NCBI GenBank assembly: GCA_003993805.1
Contig: RSEF01000001.1
Span: forward strand, 94,763,814 to 94,827,813
Origin: Himantopus leucocephalus
Taxonomy: Eukaryota; Chordata; Aves; Charadriiformes; Recurvirostridae
Length of the DNA: 64,000 nt
Direction: 5' to 3'
In this document: positions 52,751 through 64,000 of the stretch, one piece after another
Layout of the letters: the number at the start of each line of letters is the position of its first letter
How positions within the stretch are numbered: position 1 is the first letter of the stretch
Translations under genes and position numbers: made by a program
The notes under the pieces: model-generated
The model's input: the letters and a program-made list of their open reading frames with translations, nothing else
Told to the model about the DNA's origin: nothing
The model's database searches: none

Positions 52751-53792
52751 GAAGCCTCTTTTTTTACTCCACAACATGGATCACTTTTGCCACAACAGTT
52801 GACTTCTCCAGCTGTTCATACACACTCCAGCATGCTACATACATTTGTCAGCCTTGAAGAACTCTGCTGGTGAACAGTTCATGGCATTTGTGCTATGATA
52901 TATGAATGCAGTCTTTTCTCTTCTACTTTTAAGTGTCCCTGTTGTTGTGCTGGTACTTGCATCAAACTGGTGGGCGTGCTGAACTAAGTTCTGTGGTGGT
53001 TTGTTATGCTTTGTAATGCCCTACAGACATGAGCAAAAGAAGCCGACAATGGATTTCATCCATTTACAATGAAGTGAACAGTAAGCCCTCTCCCAGACTG
53101 TTACATACAGTATAATCTCTCCCTCCAGTTTCACAAAATCCCAATGCTCTCACAGCAAAGAGCTGACTGAAGTTCTGGTTTATGATTTGGTACAGAACTG
53201 AAAAACCCCCTGTAACTAAGCTCAGGAATGAAGGTAGTTGCTGACACTGTGATGATTAAAAGGACTGTAACTACTCAGCTGGCATTCAGGGCCTGATAGA
53301 TTTTGGCCTCTGAAGAAAGGCAGTCTCTATTAGCTGCATTTTCAATATTGCTATCTTAGCAGAACTGTTTTAGTTTTGGTCTTGGTTTTGTTTGCTTGTT
53401 TGGTTTTTTTTTTGATGGTGTTTTTGTTTGTTTGTTTGTTTTATTTTGTTGTCATATGAATGCACTTTAAGCTTTTGAAAAGAAGTAACTGCTATTCCTG
53501 GGAGGATTGTGAAAGATCTGAAGTAGGAACCTCTTTTCCTAATGAGAGCATGTATGATCTGGTTAGGTGACTTTCAGCAGTGTGAATTTCAGCAGAGCTA
53601 TTAATCTTCCAAGTGACTTGAAGATGGTATTTTTTTTCTGTGGAAAAGTTGGATTCTGAACCATAGTTCTCTGAATTATTGAGCCATCAAGGTTGGGTAG
53701 TGAGCCACAATATAGCACTGAAAGAAATGGAGAGGAAATGTTGGGTAGATGAATAAGAGCTATTGCAGAGGCAGTTCAGAAACTGGTGTGCA

Positions 53793-53814
53793 CTCTCTCT
53801 CTCTCTCTCTCTCT
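53793..53814 (+). repeat. (CT)11 microsatellite in the likely TRPV6 3' UTR
   Basis: Eleven uninterrupted CT units. Confidence 0.95.
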
Positions 53815-54659
53815 GAAAGTCTAAACCTACCCAATGAACAACTGAGTCATCCACACAGTTCCCTTCCAGGCATGATGCTGTGCCAGTCTGTCAATTTGTC
53901 ATCTGCCTAGGGCCACTTTAAGAAAAATGGAGAAATGTTCAGAGAAATGGACTGTCATTTCAAAATTTTTTGTATTCTCAGGAGCGTGGAAAGCAATCCA
54001 TGGTCTAAACATTTCCTTACAACAGGACTGGTAACAAAAACTTTGTTTTTAAGAAATCAAGGATTATTATCTAGCACTAGACTTTGAGCCAAATCACCCT
54101 GTGATAAACAAAGCAGATGAAAAATCTGAATCCAGTGGATTTCTGATTGTATTGAAATATCACAGCAAACATCTACATCTCCTCTCTTGCAAGTGCTGTA
54201 ATGAGCGTCATGATCTTTGCAATCGTGTATTTATTTAAATGTCCTCTTTCTCTTAGTTGAAGGTGTATTTATGCTCCAATGGACTGACAGAAGACTGTCT
54301 CCCTGGAATTCAACTGCATACCTTTGAGTTGACTCATTTTGTTGAGTTGAAAGTGTTGCCTGGTCTCACTTGCTTAAGTATTGTCAGTCCTTCCCAAAGC
54401 CTGTGGGGTTTGTACTGGTGGTCTATGGAGATGGGAACAAAGTGGCACATTAACCAGAACTGTCGATTGCTGCTGTAACTGTAGATGGATTTTCTTTCAT
54501 AGTGAATGGGAAATAGCAGGAAGTGGAGAACTGTTGGCTTCCCCCTCCTCCCGCTGCCCCCAAGTATAGTAGTCTTTTCACTAGTTTGAAAACCTCCAGA
54601 AATACAATTAAGATGGAGCTGCATATAGCCATTTCTACAAAAGGACTCCTCTTTGTGAC

Positions 54660-54693
54660 ATAATAATAATAACAATAACAATAATAAAATAAT
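54660..54693 (+). repeat. ATA/ACA microsatellite
   Basis: Imperfect ATA and ACA triplets. It contains the AATAAA proposed as polyadenylation signal. Confidence 0.85.
54683..54688 (+). terminator. candidate polyadenylation signal of TRPV6
   Basis: AATAAA lies 1.93 kb after the stop and is followed by GT-rich sequence (TGTGTG, TTTGTGTT) at about 54720-54750, as expected downstream of a cleavage site. It sits inside an ATA/ACA microsatellite, so the match could be chance. Confidence 0.35.
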
Positions 54694-55049
54694 ATTTAAA
54701 AAGCTAATTTGAAGTATAAGCTGTGTGAACCCTGGTTCTGATTTTGTGTTCTTCTTCATTGCTATAAACCTTAATGAGAATTTTGATCTTGGAACTCAAA
54801 ACAACATATTGACATTGCAGGAGGCAGAACAGAACTCCAGTCCCTTTATAGATTTCTGTATTTGCTCTCCATAAAAAGAAAAGAAAAAATCCAGTAGCAG
54901 ATACTTTTAAGGAAGTGCCTTCTCTTGTAAAACTACATTCTGGAATAGTTAGCTTTCAAACTCGTTGCACAGAGCTCGTGTACAGAACAGCATCAGAACT
55001 GTGTGATTTATTTCCTGTCATTGGAGTTGCCTATTTTAAATAAGATAGA

Positions 55050-55270
55050 GAATCATAAAATGTTTTGGGTTAGAAGGGACCTTTAAAAGTCATCTAGTCC
55101 ACCCCGCCCTGCAATAAGCAGGGACATCTTCAACCACATCAGGTTGCTCAGAGCGCCGTTCAACCTGACCTTAAATGTTTCCAAGGATGAGGCATCTACC
55201 ACCTCTCTGGGCAGCCTGTTCCAGTGTTTCACCACTCTCACTGTAAAAAATGTCTTCCTGACTGCTATTG
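55050..55270 (-). mobile_element. CR1 LINE 3' fragment downstream of TRPV6
   Basis: AATCATAAAATGTTTTGGGT followed by AGAAGGGACCTT and GGGCAGCCTGTTCCAGTG is the CR1 3' end in reverse orientation. It is 5'-truncated and only moderately diverged. Confidence 0.95.
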
Positions 55271-56984
55271 GGATTTGGCTTCCAGTTTCCTGAGGCGACT
55301 TGCATATTTTTAATGCTGGAAAAAGACCTTATACAAAAAGGGGCAGAATATTTTACCAATAGTCAGTGATTCCCCAGTCAACTTTGCATAATCTTTTTGT
55401 TGATGAGTGGTGCAGACCATTTTTAACATAACTTAGTTGGTCCGGAGGATAAAGAGCTATAGAAGAAAATTTGAGGTGGGAAAAGACAGCAGATATAATG
55501 GGCACACCAGAAGATGGAAATATTTCATTTAATACATAAGCGTGCAATACGTATTGTCTTCCATTAGGACATATACGCATGAGCTGCGCCCATGTGAACC
55601 TCAGATGATGAAGTAATAGGAGGCACTAGATTAACATTTGAGCTGATTCAATGCAATCTAGCTCAGACTTGGAAACAGCAATGGCTACAGTCACACAAAG
55701 GCAAAGTAGTTTTGCTGTAATATTCTGCAGGAACATGCTGCTTCAGGATTTGCCTCAATTTTTTGCATTTTGAGTTGCATCCTAAAATTCCAAAACAGTA
55801 TTGCTCCTCCTTGCTGTTGCAAGCTGTCTTTCCTCTCCCTCCTAACGGTTTTGCAATAACTTCAAAGCAGGCATTCCTCCCCTCCTTGAAACTGCTAACG
55901 TCAAATATCTTCGATGTTACTGAAGCAACTTTTGAGTTTATAATAATGTGATAAGAATGAAGGTTTTGATCCAGCTGCTTGTAGTAAAATGAGAATTATT
56001 TTGATGAAAATAAAAATATTAAATATATGGAGTATCTTGTCTGCTTCTTTGTGTCTAAAATAAACTTCATGGGCCAATTTTTGTGTTTGTTTCTCTAGTA
56101 GCAATCATGGACATTAGTTGACAAAATGTTTGGATTGCCGTGTTTGGGTCCACATTAATTTTTTTGGATTAAAGTTGTTTTTCCACAGCAATCCACTTCA
56201 GAATTTTTTTTATAAAAAATTTGTATAGAGTTTCATATACTGATTTCCAGTTCAAAATAAGAACTATCAAGGCCTCTTTTTTTTTTAGTCATTGAGTGTT
56301 TAGTGAAAACTGCAGTGCAAGAAGCCGTATTTTCCTGTTGGTGGAATGACCTATTTTGGATGGTCAGGTGATAGTCCTTGCTATAGCTGCTTGCAATAAA
56401 ACACACATGGATACAGAGGGGTTTCTCAGTAATGCACATGCAAACAGATACAGATAGCCCAGTTTTGTCTGTATAATTATGGTTTGCTGAATCTGATGTT
56501 TACATCATTTTTTAAATGATTACTATGATTTCTTTTCTAGCCTGCTTAAGGGCTTCATCTTATATTACACATTAAAGCAAACAAGGCAAAGATACTGCAA
56601 GTCAGACTAATGGGATGAATCTGGATTAATGAATTTCCACATTCTGATAGTTATTCTTCTGATAAATAATAGAAAATTCATGAGCTTGCCCGGAAAAACT
56701 CTTTTGGGAGGAAATTTGACTCATTCACCGGTCACCCTTTCTTTTAGTATCCAAGGCTTGACAAATAAAGCTCTAGCGTTTCACGATGAGGTGAAATAGA
56801 CTGGACTAACTCTTCCCACAAATAAATACGTGTGATTCTGGTCTCATGTCAGTGGCATTGTCTAGGGAAGAATTTTACAAGTCATCTTGGATTTGAAGAT
56901 ACAAGAAAAGCAAACCATTAAAAAACAAATGAAAGGTTTGAGGTTAGTGGATTTCTAGTGAGATTTACCCGTTGGCTCATAGAA

Positions 56985-57195
56985 GAATTGGTTGCAAAGG
57001 ACATCTGATCTCATCCAACATCAGACCATGACTACCATGACTTTGTCTTCCAAAGTGGTCACAATCTTGAAGATGGAGATCCAAAACTCCTCTGTGTACC
57101 TGTTTCTGTGCTGCACCACCCTTGTGGTGAGAATATTTTTCCTAATGTCCAACCCGAACCTCTCAATTCACAATCCCTTATTATTCAGACAGTAA
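56985..57195 (-). mobile_element. degenerate CR1 fragment
   Basis: GCTGCACCACCCTTGTGGTG then TTTTTCCTAATGTCCAACCC is the usual order of CR1 3' UTR words, in reverse orientation. No 3' terminus is present. Confidence 0.7.
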
Positions 57196-58617
57196 TAGCC
57201 TCCTTTATCCTCATCCCTCCAGATAATGAAGATTTAAAAGAAAGTGGAATTGCAAGTCCATCTTTACTGTCTCCTGTAATTTCCCCTCTCCCATCTCATC
57301 TTGTGCTTATATTTTGTACTCCACCAGCATTTTAGAGCTCAATATGAATTTGTATAGAATGAATTTGTATAGAATATGAATTTAGATACATACATATACA
57401 AACCACAATTACTGCAGTACTAAAGAGATGAGTTTTATACTTACAGGCAAAAAATTTGATCTAAAAAAATAATTACTTAATGACACTTAGCAAATAGCGT
57501 AAAACTGGACGTTTTTCTTGGTGTTTTTCTGATCCCCAGTATGAACAACCTTGTATTCCCTGGGGTTAAGGATATACTTGATAGTGCCATTCAGATAGCC
57601 TTATGGGTCGCCTTACAAACTAGAAAGTTGTGAAGCCCTTACCTGCTGACAGACATCAGCTGAAGCATACTGAAAGGGCACTGGAAGTAATTTGGAGGGT
57701 ATGGGTCTTCATAAAGTTCCTAGTAGGCTTCACACAAAACATTGCATTTTGATAATTAGGACAAGAACAAGAATTTTGAAAATTGTGCTCCCTGAAACTG
57801 TTGCTTAGGGCAAGACTTAAGACAACAAGACAACAGAAGGCTGTTTTTGGTTTGTGGCTCCTAAGAAGATTTTCTGAAGTGCTAAGTTCGCCATATTTTG
57901 CAAAGTTTGCAGTTTACCTGCTACAGAAGATGACTTAAATAGTTTGGCCTGTCATTAAGGAGAGCATGAGGGTTTCCTCCTAAGTGACTGAATCTGCACC
58001 CCACCTTAGCTTGGCATCTTTTTCTTAAATTGTAGATCATGTGCAGTTTTTCATGATTCAGCATTTCCTTGGTTTCACCAAGCTTACAGCACATACACGT
58101 AACATTTACGATACCAACCCTGGGTCAGCTCAAGCTTGCTGGCCATGGCTGGGGTCAGACTAATGAAAAGGTATCAGTCCTGTTGATTAGACCTGTACGT
58201 GCTGGAGAAGAAACTGGTTGCTGTGTCATACTGTCACACAGTTTTCAGAGTATTGTCCCTGTGAATAACTTAGGAAATTGATTTCTGTAAACATCGTTTC
58301 CAAACTTTGAGACAATAAGATGGGTAAACATGAAGAATAACTATTTAACTCCTAACTTTAGAGGAAGTTGCTCGTCATTTTAAAACTTTACTTTACAGCA
58401 GGAATAGATCTTTATAATATTGCAGTGTTGTGGTACATTTTTAATATCTTTGACTTGATAGATTCCAAAAAAACAGAAACACTTCTTTGGCAGAAATAAG
58501 ACTGGAATTTAGTGATCATAAAAATTTAGTAGGTGCTAATGCAGACATTTGGGGATTAACAAGGAGCAGATGTGGGTGTTTAGATATCAGGGTGTTTGTG
58601 TTATGATCAAATCATAT

Positions 58618-58767
58618 GGGAGGAAAGAAGGAAAGAGGGAGGAAGGAGGGGAAGGGTGGGAGGGAGGGAAGAAAAGAAGGGAGAAAGGAAGTAGGGAAGG
58701 AGTGAAGGGGAGAAGGAGGGAAGGAGAGAAGCAGAGAGGAAGGAAGTAGGGAAGGGGGGGAGGGAGG
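58618..58767 (+). repeat. 150-bp purine tract (GGGA/GGAA-rich)
   Basis: Almost pure G and A on the + strand with only a handful of pyrimidine interruptions. Several GGG and longer G runs occur (for example GGGGGGG near 58754-58760). The ORFs across it on both strands are compositional artefacts. Confidence 0.95.
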
Positions 58768-61477
58768 TCTATACGATTTGTTTCTTCATCTAAAGTGCTG
58801 AAGTTGAGTTTACACGCTGTTACCTGACCAAAGCAAACTCCATTCTTAATAAATGACAGTGGGGCCACTTTGCCTCTACAAAAAAATGTCCACATCTCCT
58901 TAAAAGCTTTTTTTTCTCTCTCATTAGAGAAAGAGTTTCATAGTACTGCTATAGTCAGAAAAGGAGAAAAGAATCACAGAAATCCAATTCCTGAAGCAAT
59001 TTTTACAGTAAATCAATGAGAAATACACATTATAGGCTGAAAGTTTTCTCTTCAACTATTTGTTTAAACTGGTTGTAAACTGTAAGTTCAGACTAGGTTT
59101 CTGAATAAAGCTGTAGATGATGATGACTTACAAAGCAAATGCTGGAACTTGAACTAAATGTGACAAATCCAAACTCTGCAAAGATGAAAAGACTAAGTGG
59201 GATATTAATTTTCTTGCACTTAAACTGACAGATAAAATGACAAGAGTAGGTTTTAAGGAGGTACAAGGCAGATGCAAGCAGAAGAATTTGAACTATGATT
59301 CTGTTTCCTTTTTTTTTTTACAAAGCAATGAGATCACATCTGCTCATAATTTTCCCAGAACTCCATCTATGCTGCTTCTGCACATAGATATACATATTTC
59401 ACATATTATCCTTTATGACAGACATGAAACAGAATCTAATGGATTCAGATAAGAGCTAGTTCTTTATTCAGGCTATGCTCATGGTACTGGTGGCTTGCTT
59501 CGTCTCATGGAGACAGTGCCCTGGACTGTTGAAGCAATAGACACTGTCTCACTCTCCTGTGATACACTGGGGATGTAGATGCCTGAGAACACTGGCATGC
59601 TTATTCCTCCTATGTCTCAATATTTGGGATGGGCCTCACCAACTCTCATTGGTAAGACCACATGGTATTACACATATTGAATAATCGGGAATGGATCATA
59701 AATGTCAATGTGCAAAAGGTCACCTTCATGGCATCGTGTCAAGAGCTGGCACTGGCTCTGGACAGCCTACACACACATATCTGGGTGTCGATCATAATTC
59801 TAAAGTGACCTTTAACAAAAACTAATCTCACCAGGGAGGGGCTGATGGAAGGAGTGGTTCACCAGCTTGCAGATGGTGATCCTAGCTGGACTTAGAGCAT
59901 AACAGTTTCATCAGAGTCATGGTCTGGTGAAATCCATGCTGAAAGACGGTATGTGGTCAGTCCAGGTTATTTGGTTGTAGCCAAATAGCCTTTAGCCACC
60001 ACCACCTTTTCACAACAAGCCTGAATGTTCGTCTCCTATTCTCTGTGAAGGGCAAAGGTAGGATATTCTGGAATGCTTTTTACATATGGTAGCAATGTAT
60101 TTCCCCCTCTTCATCACTCCAAACAGTAGTTGCCATTTATGACTTTGTGCAACATTTTTCCTTCACGGATATTTGATCTATAGCCTTGAACACTGCTCAG
60201 GTAAAGTGAGCATAAGTGGAAGTGATTTTTGAGTGCTTTTAAGAGGGCTTTCCAATATCAGTAGTTCATGAACTGGGTGCTAGGAGACCCTCTCTTAGGA
60301 AAGTACAAATGCAGCCACAATGGTGCTTCTCTTATTAGAAGAACAATCAATACAGACCAAATGACCTAGTGTCAGAACTACCTCCTTGCAATGCAAAATA
60401 ACTGACCTATTTAAACTCAAGTATATATGAAAGCTGAAAAGTGAGGGCATTTTCTAACTATAGCACAACTCTTCACTACTAAAAGCAAAAAAGGTCAAGC
60501 AATATAGTCAGGAACTCCGTATTTTCTTGGGAGGATCTTTTCTAAAACCTTACATCACCAATGCTTTCCAAAGACCTAAGTCCAAAAACTCAGGCATATG
60601 ACTGAATGCCAAAGTAATAAAATATTTTTAAGTGTCTCTGCCTATGTGAGACTAGATCTCCTATTGACTGCTCAGAGGATATTGCTAATAGCTAATTAAA
60701 TAAAACCTTTAATTCACAACAGTCGTGCCTGTGTTGTTGATGATAAGTGGTTCTGACACCCCTTTTGATGTTTTATGCTAAGAAATACTTCCTCTAGATG
60801 TACATTTGTCTTCATATTTTAACCTCCTGTATGTCTGGATTTTCTTTAGCAGGAAGGAAGAAGTATTTTTCTGTTTCTGTCCTTCTATCCTCTTTGGATG
60901 CTACTCCAGCAGCTCCTTCCCTATATACTTCCATATAATTCTTTGAGTATGGAATAGCCTTCCAGCTTGTCTTTTAAAACTCTCTATTTTTATGTCAAAT
61001 GCCTTTTGTCAATCAGTAGTGCTGGGCCCACACCCTGACAGGAAAAGCTACAACCAGGACTTTCCCTAGTTTTATTACATGATAGGCTTCCAAGCTGCTT
61101 TAGAGGGTTTTGCAGCTCTGTGACAAATAAAAAGTTACCCTTTTAATATCACATGCAACCTTATATTAAAACTAATGTGCATAGCCTGTTAGAAAATGAG
61201 ATTTTATAGGAAGATCTTATCCTGGAGCTAAAATACAGAAAAAATCTCAACCTTCTGAGAGATTCTTCACAGATATACTTTCACCTGGGTCTTCTAATCT
61301 CCTGTCTACCTCTTAATCGTATTAGTTTCATCTTCAGACACAACACTCTTCTTGAGTAGCAAACAATTCAAGGAAGCCTAGAATTGTATTTGTCTGTGGG
61401 GCACCTCCACTTATGTACTGACCCCTATGCAAAAGGTGTGCAGACTGGTACATTCAATATAGGCTCATAATAAAAAG

Positions 61478-61526
61478 CAAANAAAAAAAAAAAAAAAGAA
61501 AAAAAATTAAAAAAAAAAAAAAAAAA
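61478..61526 (+). repeat. poly-A tract with one undetermined base
   Basis: A-rich run interrupted by G, TT and an N at 61482. It could be the tail of a retroposed sequence, but no body is recognisable upstream. Confidence 0.9.
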
Positions 61527-62331
61527 GAACTAAAGAGAAACATTACTGCACCTTTTGTAGTTCTGACTGTGTATAATAACGTACTAAAAAGATGGGGCCC
61601 ATGAGAACAAAGGCATAACCATTTATTTTCAACAGTAATGTGAAAAATTAGCTACCATGTCCCTCCTCATAATGGATTTGTCATTCAGAGTGACATTGCT
61701 GAAGGTCAGAAATGAGACAGCTTACTGCTTTACAAATCAGTTTTTCATTATCATCTTTGCAGACTCCTAATTGCCGAAATCCATTTAAAAGTCTATCTTT
61801 ACATACCTTCACTTTTGCAAGACACCTATACCTGAACTTCTCCTCTGTTTATAAAAAGCATACTTATTTTCTTCTCAGGAACTGAAGAGTTTTACTCTTG
61901 AACTTGTCTTTATGGTCAGACACAAATGCTACATTGTTACTAGAATATTTCTTTTTAATGGCAATTGCATAGCTGCTTCAACAGCATTTTGAGAACTACA
62001 GGGTAACATAAGACTTAGGGAAAAGTTTAGGCAATTTCCATAGTATTTTCTTTTCTGTAGGCATACCTGAAGAATATGCAAATAGGATATAGAAGCACAT
62101 AAGATAACTGGGTATGTAATGCAGGCTGCTTTAACTCATTCTCCTGAAGCTGCACATTAAGTCATGATATATCTGGGCTGAATTTGTAGGTTTGGGGGCT
62201 GGGCCAATATCATTGAGCTTATATCATTATTGTACTGACTAGTTTGGGGATTTCTCCCACACTGGTATCGTCTGCTGTCATTTAGCCATCTCAGTTTCCT
62301 GCACAATAATATACAGAGAAACTTAATTGAA

Positions 62332-62902
62332 TGTACTGATTTTGCTTAGGATAGAGTCAGTTTTCTTCATAGTAGCTCGTATGGTGCTGTGTTTTAGATT
62401 TGTGACTAAAACAGCGTTGATAACACAGGCATGTGTTAGTTATTGCTGAGCAGTGCTGGCACAGCATCAAAGCCTTTTCTGCTCCTCACACCGCCCTGCC
62501 AGCAAGTAGGCTGCAAGTGCCCAAGAAGCTGGGAGGGGACACAGCTGGGGGAGCTAACCCCAACTGACCAAAGGGATATTCCATACCATATGATGTTGTG
62601 CTCAGAAATAAAAGCTGGAAGAAGGAGGGGGATGTTTGTCTTCCCAAGAAATTGTTGCACATGATGGAGCCCTGCTTTCCTGGAAATGGCTAAAGACCTG
62701 CCTGCTGATGGGAAGTAGTGAATGAATTCTTTATTTGACTTTGCTTGCACATTCAGCTTTTTCTTTACCTATTAAGCTGTCTTTATCTCAGCTCACAAGT
62801 TTTCTCACTTTTACCCTTCCAATTCTCTCCCCTATCCCACTAGGGGGGAGTGAGCAAGTGTCTGCGTGGGGCTTAACAGCCTACCAGGGTTAATCCGAAA
62901 CA
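62332..62902 (+). mobile_element. solo LTR of an avian ERVL-like endogenous retrovirus, 571 bp
   Basis: The element runs from TGTACTGATTTTGCTTAGGA to GGGTTAATCCGAAACA. Inside, GGGAGGGGACACAGCTG, CTGACCAAAGGGATATTCC and GATGGAGCCCTGCTTTCCTG are words I recognise from a very common bird LTR family. The flanks TTGAA (62327-62331) and GTGAA (62903-62907) match at 4 of 5 bases, consistent with an aged 5-bp duplication. An A/T box AATAAA sits at 62607-62612. There is no gag, pol or env nearby. The family name is from memory only. Confidence 0.85.
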
Positions 62903-64000
62903 GTGAAACACCAAAAAAAAAAAAAAACCCAAAAAAATCATACTACACAGAACTTTGGTTGAGAAACCATCTGAGTCAGCAAATAAGAAATGTGTAAGGG
63001 AGGAGAGATGACCAGACAGTCCTGCATATTCTTGGCAGATAATGTCAAATCAAAGTGAGATATCTCAGCAGCTCTCAAAACTTTGACTTAGGGGGCTAAA
63101 AATGGTTCAACTTATTTTCAAGGTACAAAACCAGAACACACAGCCATTACATCTAGTTTCTGGCTCTTTCAGCCTGTCTTCATGAAGCTACTCAGCTATT
63201 TTGTAATTAGTCACTGAAAAAAAGATGTGGATTTGACCTTCTGAACACTGAATAGTTGCCTTAAAAACCTAAACTACAGAGTAAATCTACTAGTGTTTTA
63301 CTTGTACTCCAATCTGATTTTATTTAAATTCATCATTATTTATAAAATACTATGAGACCTGGTAAAGAGAAGTGTAATATTACAGCTCAGTAGTTTTTGT
63401 TCTCTTGAATAATGGTATCTGAATTCCTTCAGTATTTGCACTTTTTTCCCCCCCTTCTCAGTATTTCAGGTAGCTCATTATTATGGGCTCCTTGTTCCCA
63501 TTTACCTTCACAGTCTCCATTAGTTAAGGTTCATACGTTTACAGGGCGCTCCTTAGTCATGCTGTTTCAGTCGTCTTACATTACCTGTAGCTAATCTTCA
63601 ATTTCTACCTCTTTCTTTCATTTTCAAATTAGTAGGTTCGGTTTATGAGTTGCATCCTTTTGAAATAAGATTTCTGAACATTTGGAGGTACTTGGTTAGT
63701 CTATTTCTATTCATTTTGATCACATCAAGCACACAGGCACATTCACACAAGTGGGAATTGCTTGTTTGTAACCATTGAACATTTTCTTCACTTATAAACT
63801 TCAGTATGCATACAAGTAACCCTTTCCTGATTGTATTTGCCCCCTGCTTGTATATTTCACCTTTGAGACTGGGAAAGCCCTGTCGTGCATAAAAAAAAAT
63901 AAAGTCAGCCATGGTGAGAGCCCTTTTGACTACTTCTGCATGTCAATAACTAAAAGAAAATCCTTTAAGGACAGGAGAGTTTTTAAAAAGTGAAAGGGAA
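62903..64000. other. intergenic, nothing recognised
   Basis: AT-rich sequence after the second LTR, with a short A-rich run at 62914-62936. No conserved coding signal. Confidence 0.6.

Larger units (their letters stand above)
52751..54705 (+). other. TRPV6: probable TRPV6 3' UTR
   Basis: This is sequence after the stop with no further coding signal. It includes GTTT-rich DNA (about 53370-53445) and a (CT)11 run at 53793-53814. The end is set tentatively by the AATAAA at 54683-54688. Other AATAAA hexamers occur at 56009-56014 and 56059-56064, so a longer UTR is possible. Confidence 0.4.
57196..62331. other. intergenic downstream of TRPV6, nothing coding
   Basis: AT-rich DNA with the purine tract at 58.6 kb and a poly-A tract at 61.5 kb. 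The stretch 59460-60010 is less AT-rich and not assignable. No exon of a neighbouring gene is visible on either strand. Confidence 0.6.

Noticed and set aside
54334..54759. 141-codon minus-strand ORF with a run of leucines
   Set aside because: The leucines come from the ATA/ACA microsatellite, and the rest is unrecognisable antisense of the TRPV6 3' UTR.
58549..58895. Arg/Glu/Lys/Gly-rich and Ser/Pro/Leu-rich ORFs on opposite strands
   Set aside because: Both are translations of the purine tract and have no gene features.
62436..62750. 104-codon minus-strand ORF and its plus-strand partner
   Set aside because: They lie wholly inside the solo LTR and are not genes.

Overview
The window looks like a piece of a bird genome. 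It carries several CR1 LINE fragments with bird-type CR1 3' ends (in one, copies of the TCATAGAA 8-mer), two solo retroviral LTRs of types I associate with birds, and one intron-rich vertebrate gene. There is no bacterial-style gene packing. Most of the sequence is AT-rich non-coding DNA with microsatellites and old repeats. The species cannot be fixed from the sequence alone.

The only protein-coding gene I can support is the epithelial calcium channel TRPV6 (the TRPV5/TRPV6 type), on the + strand from the ATG at 26414 to the stop at 52748-52750. I could assemble it completely from 15 exons. All introns are GT-AG, all phases join, and the total is 2175 coding bases, giving 724 residues. The first coding exon (26414-26544) lies 9.6 kb upstream of exon 2 and was found by its conserved end, LLQQKR. 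Exons 1-7 encode the N-terminus and ankyrin repeats. Exons 8-13 encode the six membrane segments and the TIIDG calcium filter (Asp544). Exons 14-15 encode the calmodulin-binding C-terminus. Intron 1 (9.6 kb) and intron 7 (6.3 kb) are the long ones and contain CR1 copies.

Layout: 1-26 kb is intergenic. It holds an unclassified ~1 kb repeat (2141-3505, with an inverted relative at 17937-18430), two CR1 fragments (6.9 and 14.2-15.0 kb) and a 1037-bp solo LTR with a 5-bp target duplication (22065-23101). The TRPV6 gene occupies 26.4-52.75 kb, probably with a 3' UTR of about 2 kb. From about 54.7 to 64 kb the sequence is again non-coding, with CR1 pieces at 55.05 and 57.0 kb, a 150-bp purine tract at 58.6 kb and a second solo LTR at 62332-62902. 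All eight CR1 fragments point antisense to TRPV6.

I found no undescribed gene system. The most novel item is the ~1 kb repeat. The most biologically interesting one is a single channel gene that mixes TRPV5-like and TRPV6-like residues and lacks the N-terminal extension known in mammals.
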